Below are positions 10,539-20,452 of a DNA stretch of 64,000 nucleotides, piece by piece. The stretch's first letter is position 1; each line of letters begins with the position of its first letter. The DNA is from Tritrichomonas musculus (taxonomy: Eukaryota; Parabasalia; Tritrichomonadida; Tritrichomonadidae): assembly GCA_039105265.1 (NCBI GenBank), contig JAPFFF010000044.1:186001-250000 (forward strand), read 5' to 3'. A model generated the notes under the pieces. It was not told the DNA's origin. It worked only from the letters and a program-made list of their open reading frames with translations, and searched no databases. The translations under genes were made by a program, and so were the position numbers.

Positions 10539-11211
10539 TGATATATCTAAGAATTTAAGTTATTGGAGATTTTTAATGATATTTGATACCAAATTTTAAT
10601 GTATTTTATTAACGTCTACATTTAATTGATGACATAGAATATATTAAAGTAAAGACGTTAAAAATTTACATATTCAATTAATAATTAAAATTAATCAATA
10701 TCTCAATCAATAACAATTTTTTTATGCATATAACAAACAAATACTAATAAATTAACTAGCATATAAATTACTATTTAGTATAAACTTATAATCTTTAATT
10801 TTATCATTTTATTTGATATCATTGTAATATTAATGGAAAAGTTCACAAAAAATAATTATAGTAGAAGATGTTGAGTATAATGCGAATTAAGCGAAAGGAT
10901 ATTTAACAATGTTTCAGAACAAAAATAAAAAAAAAAAAAAAATAATGTTTGATAAAATTATAGTGGATATGATTGAAATGAAAAAAAGCGTGTTTTAAAA
11001 AACATGCAGATTAAGAAAATGGCTGGATCAACGTAAATTATATGATAAATTTAATAAAGAAGGGGAAGTTGAAGAAGAACAATCATTAAATTCCAAGTAA
11101 TTATACTGAAAAACAATTTATATTCTATTCTAAAATGAATAAATTAATAATGGTCTTATAAAAAAAAAATCATATTGATTAAAATTTTTAAACGTATGTT
11201 TGACTTAGAAA
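10539..11211. other. Intergenic gap, possible gene remnant
   Basis: AT-rich DNA between divergent genes. A stretch near 10960-11100 reads as charged peptide fragments in more than one frame and may be a decayed gene, but nothing is recognisable. No repeat pair was found. Confidence 0.35.
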
Positions 11212-12765
11212 ATGACATTTGATATAAAAAACTTTAACAATCAAAATTTTATAACAAAAATGTCTATAATTGTTGGAGGTAAAAACGATTACAAACAAAT
11301 CCTACAAAAAACCGACAAAGCGATGATTACCAGTCCCTTTTCAATAAAATTTGAATTTAATGATGTATCTTTATCCATATATAATGATCATGCTCTCTCT
11401 ATTGGTGAAGACCATGTCCCATATGCCATTGGCAACAACACCAAATATGCTATACATCCAGAAAAGTCAGTAATTTTCAAAAAATTTTATGGATTACATA
11501 CATTTCCAGGCATAAAAGACGAATACACCTACGAGTCAGCTGTTACAGGTCAAAACTACTCCTTATATCTTATTTCTGGTATTAAAAAGTCGAAGAAACG
11601 GAATTTTCCCTCACTTATCTATGTTTTAGGAGACAAAAAAAGTTGCAAATTTTCAGTTCTTAATACGCAAGGCTACAAAATCATTTCCATTTACGGAGGA
11701 GCCCAAATATCAGCCGCCATTGATGAATGTGGCTCGATACACATCATCACCAGTTCAATTTTCGATGATCCGAACCGATACACGAGAGTTACATGGCTTC
11801 CAGAAGGCGACCTTCCAGTCTACATTGCGTTTGAAGGCGAGTCGATTCTTGCCTTATCTGGTCGTGGTTATCTTTATGAGTATTTGTTGTCTGATTTCGA
11901 CATTTGTGATTATTTCCACCCTGTTAAAGAGATGATTGGAATTCAGTGTGTTTCGCTTTCTGGCATAAGCAGCCATTGTCTTGTGTGCGCATTGAATGGC
12001 AACGTCTTTGGACGTGGTTCGAACGAGAGCAAGCAACTCGGTGTTGAATCTGACAGTGATCATTTGAATGAGTTTGTTCGAATCGATAAACTTTTGAATA
12101 AGAAAATTGAATCCGTTTTCGCTGGCGATTTTCATTCATTCTTCGTTGACGATGCCGGCGCGTTGTATGCTTGCGGATCCAACAAATTCGGTGAGGTGAT
12201 GATAAAAGAGGCCAAATTAGGTCAAAATATTGAATGGCCGACGTTAACTAATATAAAAAAAGACGTTAAATTCGTCATTGCATCAACAAACTTGTCCGTC
12301 GTCTTTACAAAGAATCCGCCGATCAGCAACTCTAATAAGAAAATCATCCTCGCTTCGCCTTATCCGTATCCGCTCATGCTGCGCCACGACTCGAACGACA
12401 TGACTGAAAGATTGAGGAATTTGGAAGAAGTCCTCAAGGAAAGAAACGACCATATTGATCGATTGAAAAAGTTCATCGATTACCTCACTAAATCATCAAA
12501 AACAAATGCCGATAAAATTGTTGATGCTGATGCTGTTGACGACGGCGACGATGAAGAGCAGGAGAAGGATGAGTACGATGCTGATTACAACGAAGATGAC
12601 AAGAATGCTGCTGAAGATGAAAAAAATGACGACGACGACGATGATGATGGTGAAACACAAAATGCCGTGGATAATGATGATAATAATGATGAAGAAGAAT
12701 TTGACGATGGCGGTGCCGATGATGATGAATATGATGATAATTCTGATGATTTTTTTAATAAATAA
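11212..12765 (+). CDS. RCC1-like protein with acidic C-terminal tail
   Basis: A 517-residue protein. Residues about 60-370 contain degenerate RCC1 blades; the clearest are NGNVFGRGSNESKQLG (about 260-275) and FFVDDAGALYACGSNKFGEV (about 308-327). RCC1 repeats build a beta-propeller; the founding member is the exchange factor for Ran, but most trichomonad members are of unknown role. Residues about 395-428 form a short coiled coil (ERLRNLEEVLKERNDHIDRL). The last 85 residues are almost only D, E and N. A start at the second ATG (11260, MSIIVGG) is also possible, as no TCA-type initiator sits near the first. The stop is followed at once by TAAATAAATC, which fits the trichomonad UAAA poly(A) signal near the stop codon. 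Confidence 0.75.
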   Translation: MTFDIKNFNNQNFITKMSIIVGGKNDYKQILQKTDKAMITSPFSIKFEFNDVSLSIYNDHALSIGEDHVPYAIGNNTKYAIHPEKSVIFKKFYGLHTFPGIKDEYTYESAVTGQNYSLYLISGIKKSKKRNFPSLIYVLGDKKSCKFSVLNTQGYKIISIYGGAQISAAIDECGSIHIITSSIFDDPNRYTRVTWLPEGDLPVYIAFEGESILALSGRGYLYEYLLSDFDICDYFHPVKEMIGIQCVSLSGISSHCLVCALNGNVFGRGSNESKQLGVESDSDHLNEFVRIDKLLNKKIESVFAGDFHSFFVDDAGALYACGSNKFGEVMIKEAKLGQNIEWPTLTNIKKDVKFVIASTNLSVVFTKNPPISNSNKKIILASPYPYPLMLRHDSNDMTERLRNLEEVLKERNDHIDRLKKFIDYLTKSSKTNADKIVDADAVDDGDDEEQEKDEYDADYNEDDKNAAEDEKNDDDDDDDGETQNAVDNDDNNDEEEFDDGGADDDEYDDNSDDFFNK

Positions 12766-12813
12766 ATAAATCTTTTCATATCTGTTTTAATATATTTTTA
12801 AATAAGGCCTTTG

Positions 12814-12861
12814 GCAAGAGAGATTGTGCCTCAGCTTTTTGAGAGAACTAATTGAAAGAAA
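12814..12861 (+). repeat. Solo 48-bp copy of a MITE terminal repeat
   Basis: These 48 bases, from gcaagagagattgtgcctca to gaaagaaa, are identical to the left terminal repeat of the inverted-repeat element at 25591-25889. No matching right end is seen nearby. It lies at the upstream edge of the broken BTB-F5/8C gene, so it probably marks an element end left behind, or a rearrangement junction. Confidence 0.75.
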
Positions 12862-13703
12862 GGCAAAAGTTGATCAATTAATTCAATATTCCCTCGGTTT
12901 CAGCAATGTTAAAAACATCCCTCTTGAAAGATATGCGAAAGATTTCACATTTATTATCGAAGATAAAAGATATGAAATAAGCCGTTTTGTAGCTGATCTT
13001 CTTTCACCAATTATTAGCAATTATCATTTCATTGATGAATCGATAAGCAAGAAATTTTTGGTGGTCAATCCTCATCAAGAAAAGAAGATTATTTTGCAGA
13101 TTTTCTATATTTAACTGAATTCAAATTACTTCAAAACGAAAAAATTCAAAGGAACGATACGCAATACGATACAAAGAATTCAAACATGATCAGAATCACG
13201 AGTTTCATGGAATCATGCGGTACCTGACTGAAGAGACGCACGGAAACATTCATGACAACGGGACTATTGAAATCACATCAAATTCAGTATACGATAGCAC
13301 AAAGAACCCCAAAAATCTTGTCAATTACAAAGACACAAGTTGTTCTTGCGAACACTGTTCAAAAGAAAGAGATGAGCAAGAGCATGCAATTGTTTTTGAT
13401 TTCAAAGACAAGCTTATTCAATTAGAGAGCTACACAATAAAGTCTCGGTTTTCAAATGACGGAAGCTCTGATGGCTGGATAATTGTTGATCGTCGTGATA
13501 ATGATGCAACGTTGAATGGCCCCAACATCATTCACACTTTTGAGCATTACCAAAAGAAGGCAGGCTTCTATCGTTATGTCAGGCTTCGTCAAACAGGCGA
13601 CAGCTGGTATAGCTATGATCATAAGACGATAGGCTTTCCTTTGATTGAATTCTATGGCAAGCTTAAAGAGGAAATATTTAAACAAAAATTATTAAATTAT
13701 TAA
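12824..13703 (+). pseudogene. Broken BTB plus F5/8C (discoidin-like) gene
   Basis: Two frames carry the two ends of one known trichomonad gene type. The first, to 13114, holds a BTB-like segment (YAKDFTFIIEDKRYEISRFV, LSPIISNYHFID). The second, 13215-13703, reads MRYLTEETHGNIHDNGTIEI followed by a discoidin-type domain: AIVFDFKDKLIQLESYTIKS, SDGWIIVDRRDN, YRYVRLRQTGDSW, HKTIGFPLIEFYG. Normal members have some 200 residues between the domains; here about 100 bases remain, with a frame change, and the BTB part has no ATG because the 48-bp element end replaces its start. The second part could in principle be expressed from the ATG at 13215. BTB proteins often serve as Cullin-3 adaptors; the discoidin fold binds carbohydrates or other ligands. 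Confidence 0.7.
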
Positions 13704-13934
13704 TTAAAAAAAAAATTGCTTATTAAGAATATTTCATTTCAGAATATACTAATATACATCAATAAAATATTAAATTGGTAGAAGTAATCAAAATTTTTTA
13801 TTTTTAAAAGTATTCATATTCAATTATTTGCTATTTTGTGATGATTTCGATTTTTTGACTTTAAATAAAAACTTATAAAAGCATACTATTATATTATAGA
13901 TATTTGCCGTAAATTCTGGATTTATACATGTTTA

Positions 13935-14450
13935 TTAATTTCCACTATACAAAAGAATTGCATATCTAACGTGAACTTGGAACAATATTTCGATATAATC
14001 TATTCTTCCAGTTTTATCTCTATCGTATTCTTTGAAAACTTTATTTCTTTTAAAAAACCCAACAGGAGTATTCATCAATTTCATAAATTTAAGAAATTCT
14101 TTTTTCTTAAGTCCACCGGAAGAATTCCCATGCGCTTTAACTGAAATATAAACGACTTTAACGTAATTTGCCAAATCATCTTTAATAATCATATCTTGTT
14201 GAACTTTTGCAAATTTTTTAAACTCTTCAAGTGAAAGACATCCATCATTATTTGAATCAGCGACATAAAATAAATGTTTTGCTATTTTCTTTTTGGTTCC
14301 GCCATTAACAAGCCAACTAACAAATTCATGTTTGTTTAATTTTCCATCTTGATCGCCGTCATATTTTGAGAAATCATGCGAAAGCGACTCTAAAAAATTA
14401 ACATCAAATTCATCATACGTAAATGGAACACGAACTTTATTTTTAAACAT
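13935..14450 (-). CDS. Calmodulin-like EF-hand protein
   Basis: A 171-residue Ca2+-binding protein with four EF-hands. Loops 1 (DGDQDGKLNKHE, 31-42), 2 (DSNNDGCLSLEE, 65-76) and 4 (DRDKTGRIDYIE, 143-154) have the D-x-D/N-x-D/T-G-x-x-x-x-x-E pattern needed to hold calcium. Loop 3 (near 106-117, HGNSSGGLKKKE) lacks most of the acidic ligands and is probably silent. Length and layout fit the calmodulin/centrin/calcineurin-B superfamily, but sequence does not point to one member. The ATG at 14450 is preceded by a TCATA initiator. It is a host gene with no sign of damage. Confidence 0.85.
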   Translation of the reverse strand: MFKNKVRVPFTYDEFDVNFLESLSHDFSKYDGDQDGKLNKHEFVSWLVNGGTKKKIAKHLFYVADSNNDGCLSLEEFKKFAKVQQDMIIKDDLANYVKVVYISVKAHGNSSGGLKKKEFLKFMKLMNTPVGFFKRNKVFKEYDRDKTGRIDYIEILFQVHVRYAILLYSGN

Positions 14451-14453
14451 TTT

Positions 14454-14458
14454 TATGA
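14454..14458 (-). promoter_or_regulatory. Inr-like motif TCATA before the EF-hand gene
   Basis: Minus-strand TCATA lies four bases before the ATG at 14450, fitting TCA(+1)Y(T/A). Confidence 0.5.
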
Positions 14459-14640
14459 ATAAAATGTTATGTGAATAATTGAATGTGTTTTTCTGAAAGA
14501 AAAAAAAGTATCTATATTCAATTTTGTTTGAAGAGATTTGTATTTCAATTATTTATATTAAATGAATAGACTCGCAAAAGATCAATTAGTTGATAATATA
14601 GTTTGTTTTTGGTGCAATTTTTTAATGTATACATTGAATC

Positions 14641-14710
14641 CGAAAACTAAAATTTTTTTCCCTAAAAAAGTGAAAACTTTGAACGAAAACTAAAATTTTT
14701 TCCCTAAAAA
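14641..14710. repeat. Two direct repeats of about 27 bp
   Basis: The stretch cgaaaactaaaatttttttc cctaaaaa at 14641 recurs at 14684 with one base less in the T run. The spacing is 43 bp. It sits in the AT-rich gap between the EF-hand and HEAT-repeat genes. Confidence 0.65.
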
Positions 14711-15530
14711 TGCAAAAAAAAGCTCTTATATCATTTATACATTGTTCGAATTCTAAATGTAATTATAACTCTCAAAATTTTATCAAATATTTTATATTTT
14801 TGAAAATATATTCAATTTGGTTATCGTCCTTTTTATTTTTGTCTCAATTTAATTAAATGTATAGTCTAGAGTAAAACACCTCTACCCAATCTCTATATAA
14901 AAGAGTTAGAATCATAATATTATATATACATATAGATAAAATTTAAGACAAAAAAATATTATTATTTAAAAAAAAGTTTATTTTATATTTAGATATTAGT
15001 ATTTAAAAAAGTAATCTATTCAATTTTTTTATCGAAATTTAAAATTTGATGCATCTCTATGAATTTTCACAAACTTTGATAAAATTTTATTTCAAATTTT
15101 CAAGAATCAAATTAAATTTAACAATAATATTAAGTAGTTATTTAAAACATCTTTATAGTAATGGAAAGTAGTTTTATATGTAATTATTTTATTCGTTAAA
15201 AAATAAACAAGATATCAAATTTGATAATTATTCTTTCAATTCAATTGAATTGATAAAACAAAATTTTGTTTTCCTTTCAATCCTAAATCCAAATCTAAAA
15301 AACATTATCAGAGAAATATACTGGGTGTAATAAATAATTCATAGCAGCTTTATGACTGGATTGATGAAAAAAATAAAGAATCAAATTATAACCTTGAATG
15401 CAAATAATTTGGATGAAAATTGTTCAAGCCATTAAGCTAATTCCGAGAAACAATATTTAATTGATGTATGCCAGCATGAGATTGATTTTAGGAATATTTC
15501 GATGCTAAACTTTGATAAAAATATCAACAA

Positions 15531-15683
15531 ATGAAGAAATCGGAAATCATGTTTTTTTTAGAATGTTATGCTGGTGATTGGTGTAATCATGATCCACTTT
15601 GTTGTTTTGAGAACATAATATTAACATGTTGTAAGGCTTTATACAGAGGCTGTATTAATGCAAGATGTGATGATGAAATCTAA
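15531..15683 (+). pseudogene. Short Cys-rich open frame, probable gene remnant
   Basis: A 50-residue frame from ATG to TAA reads with nine or so cysteines, including ECYAGDWCNHDPLCCFENII and LTCCKALYRGCINARCDDEI. The 200 bases upstream also read as peptide-like pieces (YDWIDEKNKESNYNLECK) but with stops. Composition is far less AT-biased than the surroundings, so this is likely the tail of a decayed gene. The family is not recognised. The rest of the gap 14711-16049 shows nothing. Confidence 0.35.
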
Positions 15684-16049
15684 TTGTTTTTTTTTAATAT
15701 CATTTCCGGAAATATATATATTTTAAAAAATGTAATTAATAATTATGATTTTTTATTTCATTAATAAATAGATTTATTATTAAATATATCAAGATAAATG
15801 TGTTTTTTAACTTTTATATAAATTTGAATTGAGTAAATTTAGTTCTTTTATTTCCAATAAATAGGCACAATAATAAAACGATATATACCCAATTAATAAT
15901 AAAATATATTTAATAATAAAAATAAATATTATTAATAACTTTAATATATATAATTTTGATTTGAATAGCAGAAGATATATATATTTATAATAATTCAATG
16001 ATTTATTGAAAATTGAAGTGATCATTCAATTTTTTCCAAAATAAAATAA

Positions 16050-19000
16050 ATGATAAAAACTTTAACACAAGACGTAATCACAATCAAACTTATAAATGCT
16101 GCGTTACAATCAACAGAAGCAAGTTCTTCTCCTCCTTTTCAATGTCTTCTTCAATATCCAGAACCTAAAATAATATTACAATCGTTTTGCTCGCTTTTAG
16201 AAAAAACGCGTGATCCAGCGGTTAAAATTCGCGTATATCGACTATTTCTAGATTTTTCGATTCAAAAAGCTCCAGATTTAAATTCAGTTGGCGATGAAAT
16301 AATATTAAATTCGATATTATCAGTATTTGTTTCGGCTCCCCCGCTCTGTTCACAAAAAGATTGTGAAATACTTGCCAAATTCATCAAAGAAATGCTCAAA
16401 CTCATCAAAACGATTAAAATTACGACCATTTTCAATAATTTTATCAAATCAAATTCACTTTTTTCTCCTCTTGGAATTGTTATTCTTACGAAAGATCAAC
16501 CGCAATTACATCCCAACACGATCAAATTCATCATAGCAATGGTACATAATAATCTTGAAATATTAAATGTAGCTGCCTGTGCCCTCTTTTTTTCCCAGAA
16601 CAAATATTCGAGTCTAACAGAAGCTGCCAAGAATGAATTCAATTCCGAAAACGCCAGTGAAATTCTCCAACAAACGATTCTTAACTCGATGACGCAAAAA
16701 ATCAACTTTCGCCTTGCAGCCATTGAATTAGCGCACTCATTATTCCACTTTTACTCTCCCTGCGAGTCCAATCAGCTACTGAAGGCCGTTATGACGGTTT
16801 TTACACAACAATTCAAAGAAAGTTCAGTGCAATTGAGAACGAACATTGTCATCTGTCTCTCTGATTTTCCCGAGATTGAAGACGATAAGAAATTTCTGTC
16901 AACGATGCTTCCTTTCATTGCGTCTCGGTTCAATGAGTGTGATGAATGTGACGATGACTTTGCCGTTGCTGTTTTCGCCTTCATCAGGCACTTCTCTTCG
17001 TCGGTCTTCATGAGGCAGGTTGTCCTCGACATGATCAAGAGTCACGACAACTACGTTTCGGGTGTGATTTTGGGGGCCTTTTTGGGGTACTTGAAAAGTG
17101 ACAGTTCATTTCGGAAGACGTGTTTATTGCCAACGCCAATGACATCTCAAAAAGCTATTGCGGCGGTTATGGCGGTTACAACAATGGTCATATACAAGCT
17201 CTTTGACAAAGAGACTTTCGTTGATAGTTTTGAATCAATTTTGACGGTTTTGACAACGTCAGAATTGCTCGATGACTTCTTCGTGCAATTCAGAGTGTTC
17301 AAGGCAGCCGATATGCTTGCGGCGGTTTCAGGTCAATATCCGTATGAAGTGTCGCGGTTGCTTTTCAAATACCTCGGAAATTTGAAAGGTGACGATGTCA
17401 TATCACATGTCTCTCCGATTGTCGAGACGATCAAGGATTCTGAGGAAATTCAGCGTCTCAATTCAGGCGAGTTTGCGCAAGTTTTTGTCAGCTTGATGAC
17501 AAAATACATCGACGACCCTTCTGTAAGGCCAATTTTATTGCCCTTTTTGTATCTCATTTCACCTAACAAGTCAAAGTCTGAGGCAAACGTGGACATGATG
17601 TTATGTGACCTATTCGACGTCTTGGTGCCATCGAGCTTCGTGGACGCTATAAGAACTGAGGCCATCTTGAAATCGCAAAGCGCTCCTCGTGCATCTTTGA
17701 TTGCTGTTTCATTACCGAAATGCGAGCCTTTTTTCCCGACGCTCAGTCGAGTTGTCCGTGAGTTGTACCCAGAGGATACTGACCTTACATTGCAGTTTCT
17801 AGAGAACGCATCAAAGAGATCCCTTGAAGCTTTCATTCCTCATCTGCTTCGATTTGCTGAGCCCGTTAAAATCTCGAATTCTTATTTTTTGCAATTTGTT
17901 TCAATTAAGACCAAAAAGACGTTACATTTGAATGCAATTTTCAAAAGCTTGAGCTTCATTACTCACGAACTTAAACCAAAGGCATCGTTATTGAGTTCCC
18001 TTCTTCAAGTTGCAGAGGCTGCTTTCCCCAAAGAAGAGAAAATGGACTCTGTTTGTGAGGATGCTTTGAAGGCGTTCATTGAGCTTTCAAAAATTGAATC
18101 AAGTGAGAAATGGCCTGTTTCTCTTCTTAAGAAAATCTTTGGATATCATTACTTTGCGCCTAGTTTTTATCTTCTTTTGCCTCATTGTCCAGCTGATATA
18201 GAACTGATCAAATTGGCTGCTGATTCGTATGCATCTTACATTTCAAAGACAGGTGAAAACATGAATAATTTGTTCTCTTCAGCATGCATTAAATGTCATG
18301 AAAACTCATCGTCACTCGGAGCTATTCTTAATGCATCCTTCAAGTATATCGAGTCTTCTAAAGATCAATCAATAATGCTCGATCTCTGTCTTGTTTCAAC
18401 TCGTTGTTATCGTGAAAAGAAAGACGACGTTCCAACCGACATTTTTGATTGCATTTTGTCACTTTCGAAGTTCGTTTTATCAAGTACTGATTCACTTAGA
18501 AACATCTCCAAAGACATCTTTGTGTCCTTGTATTCATTAAAGCTTCCTGTTGAGTCCAAGAACAATTCTGTCGGTGAGAAAGAGAATCTGACACCATTTA
18601 GAGTGATCGATTATTCGGCCGAACTTTTCACTCTTATTTATGAAAAGTTCTCTGTAAACGATACGATAGACTTTGCAATCTTCACTTTGAATAGTAGACC
18701 GTTTACATTCTGCAATGCGCTTGTCTTGAACACATTAACCGAGCAACAGGCACAGTCACTTGTTTCTACAACGAAGAACTTTTTGAGTCTGTTCTTTGAT
18801 ATCAGCAATAAAACTAAGAAAAAAGTTCGATCGGTTATGCAGTCAATTTCCTATCGTCTTGGAAAAACTGACATGCAAACGTACTTGAAATGCCTCGTTC
18901 TTCAGCCAATGACTCCTTTCATAAGCGACACGATTTCTCATTTTATTCAAAATGAAGAATTTCGATCGACTTTTTTCGCCAATTTCACGAAAATTGCGAT

Positions 19001-20198
19001 GGAGTCATCTTTGCCGATTGCAGCGAGTGAACAGATGACGTTCTTGAGCACCAATTTCATGCAGTCCATACCAGTTATCATCCATGCTGATGAATGCATT
19101 GAAGAGTCATTCAGTAAGCATGCAACATATCTGACAATTTGGCTGTCAAATATTGCCGGTGCCAACCAAAATTTGAAGCTTCAAAACAACATCAAAGAGA
19201 TGTCAAACAGCTTCAATGAACTTTTTCAGAAGGTTGCAAAAAGTGACATCGAACCTATTGAATTTCAGATGAACACTGTTCAATCATTGTACCAGTCTTT
19301 TGGTACACTCATAAGCGCACTCCTGCTGACTGATGACAAAATGATCATAACTTTTTGTGAGAGTCTGTTTGCACTCCTGAAAGTCCAAAACCAGAAAGTT
19401 GTCTTCATTGCATCTCTCTGCATTTCGAGACTCTTCACTCGGCTCGTTCAATATGCTGACCAAATATTGATTGAAAAACTGAAGAAGTCGGTTGCGATGT
19501 CATTCACAGTCTGCTGTGATGAAAACTGCCGGTTTTTGTCAGCCGTCATGAATGACATTTTCAATCGTCCACTTTTTGAGAGCTTTTCTGAAGAGGAAGC
19601 AACGAGTATTTTGAATGGTACGATACGCGGTGTTGCTTATCCAGGGCCAAACTTAAAGAACGAGTCATTGGCTTTCTTGTGCAAGATCACCATCGTCTTC
19701 GGAAAGTCAATCATTAGTCCTCAATTGGAGCGTCTCTGGGAAATAATGAATGACCAAGATTTTTCACCTCTCGTTTTGACCACTATGAACTCCCTCCTGC
19801 AAATTGATAACACAGCGAAACACATATCAGGGAAAATTACTTTGGATGGACTAATCATTGCTTCAGTCGGTGAGAGTAATGCTATCGCAAAGAACTCAAA
19901 AACAGTCCTCGAAACATTGACAGGAATGAATGCAATTGAGGACATTTTGAAAAGATTGAAAGAAATGATTGAAAAAGTGGAATTCGACGAAATTTGTGAA
20001 AGAATTATAAATAAAATAAACAGAAATAACGTCAGCGATAATGTTGTCGACCTTCTGATTAAGTTGAACGCACTCGAAGATAAAGATACTAAATATCAGG
20101 ATAAAGTTATCTCTTTGTTATTGACAATTATGGAGGATAACAACAACCCGCTGAAACAGACTGCTTCACAGCATCTAGTTAATTTATTTTCAGAATAA
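16050..20198 (+). CDS. HEAT/ARM-type helical repeat protein (1382 aa)
   Basis: A long all-helical protein made of alternating amphipathic helices of 15-20 residues, as in HEAT or ARM solenoids, from the N-terminus (LLEKTRDPAVKIRVYRLFLD, about 48-67) to the end (LLTIMEDNNNPLKQTASQHL). There is no signal peptide, membrane helix or catalytic motif. Large solenoids act as scaffolds. Size and uniform architecture recall Maestro-HEAT (MROH1-like) or other giant HEAT proteins, but I cannot assign it. GC content and codon use are higher than in neighbouring family genes, typical of a conserved, well-expressed housekeeping gene. Two TCA-type initiators (TCATT at 16022, TCAAT at 16026) lie about 25 bases before the ATG. 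Confidence 0.8.
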   Translation: MIKTLTQDVITIKLINAALQSTEASSSPPFQCLLQYPEPKIILQSFCSLLEKTRDPAVKIRVYRLFLDFSIQKAPDLNSVGDEIILNSILSVFVSAPPLCSQKDCEILAKFIKEMLKLIKTIKITTIFNNFIKSNSLFSPLGIVILTKDQPQLHPNTIKFIIAMVHNNLEILNVAACALFFSQNKYSSLTEAAKNEFNSENASEILQQTILNSMTQKINFRLAAIELAHSLFHFYSPCESNQLLKAVMTVFTQQFKESSVQLRTNIVICLSDFPEIEDDKKFLSTMLPFIASRFNECDECDDDFAVAVFAFIRHFSSSVFMRQVVLDMIKSHDNYVSGVILGAFLGYLKSDSSFRKTCLLPTPMTSQKAIAAVMAVTTMVIYKLFDKETFVDSFESILTVLTTSELLDDFFVQFRVFKAADMLAAVSGQYPYEVSRLLFKYLGNLKGDDVISHVSPIVETIKDSEEIQRLNSGEFAQVFVSLMTKYIDDPSVRPILLPFLYLISPNKSKSEANVDMMLCDLFDVLVPSSFVDAIRTEAILKSQSAPRASLIAVSLPKCEPFFPTLSRVVRELYPEDTDLTLQFLENASKRSLEAFIPHLLRFAEPVKISNSYFLQFVSIKTKKTLHLNAIFKSLSFITHELKPKASLLSSLLQVAEAAFPKEEKMDSVCEDALKAFIELSKIESSEKWPVSLLKKIFGYHYFAPSFYLLLPHCPADIELIKLAADSYASYISKTGENMNNLFSSACIKCHENSSSLGAILNASFKYIESSKDQSIMLDLCLVSTRCYREKKDDVPTDIFDCILSLSKFVLSSTDSLRNISKDIFVSLYSLKLPVESKNNSVGEKENLTPFRVIDYSAELFTLIYEKFSVNDTIDFAIFTLNSRPFTFCNALVLNTLTEQQAQSLVSTTKNFLSLFFDISNKTKKKVRSVMQSISYRLGKTDMQTYLKCLVLQPMTPFISDTISHFIQNEEFRSTFFANFTKIAMESSLPIAASEQMTFLSTNFMQSIPVIIHADECIEESFSKHATYLTIWLSNIAGANQNLKLQNNIKEMSNSFNELFQKVAKSDIEPIEFQMNTVQSLYQSFGTLISALLLTDDKMIITFCESLFALLKVQNQKVVFIASLCISRLFTRLVQYADQILIEKLKKSVAMSFTVCCDENCRFLSAVMNDIFNRPLFESFSEEEATSILNGTIRGVAYPGPNLKNESLAFLCKITIVFGKSIISPQLERLWEIMNDQDFSPLVLTTMNSLLQIDNTAKHISGKITLDGLIIASVGESNAIAKNSKTVLETLTGMNAIEDILKRLKEMIEKVEFDEICERIINKINRNNVSDNVVDLLIKLNALEDKDTKYQDKVISLLLTIMEDNNNPLKQTASQHLVNLFSE

Positions 20199-20447
20199 AT
20201 TTTGCTCATAATAATTAATAAATCATTTATATTAAAACAATTTTCAATTATAATTTTTTCTTGGTTAGAATCTTGTTAAGTACAAATGGCACTTTTTATG
20301 ATTATAAAACTGAGTTTTTTTTTTATCAAAATGGAAAAGATAAAATAAAAGTTTATGATACGAAATTTCAATATTTTATTACCAAAATGAACTGAATTAA
20401 TTAAATAGGCACTTTCAATTTTTTTCAGAAAAAAACTCAAGCTCTTT

Positions 20448-20452
20448 TCATA
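20448..20452 (+). promoter_or_regulatory. Inr-like motif TCATA overlapping the kinase start
   Basis: TCATATG: the initiator TCA(+1)YA abuts the ATG at 20452, so the 5' leader would be one or two bases long, as is common in trichomonads. Confidence 0.5.

Noticed and set aside
12506-12769. Met/Thr-rich frame in the tail of the RCC1-like gene
   Set aside because: Frame shadow of GAT/GAC (Asp) repeats in the acidic tail.
15807-16025. Ile/Leu/Tyr-rich 72-codon frame on the minus strand
   Set aside because: Composition is what AT-only DNA gives; it sits in the promoter zone of the HEAT-repeat gene.
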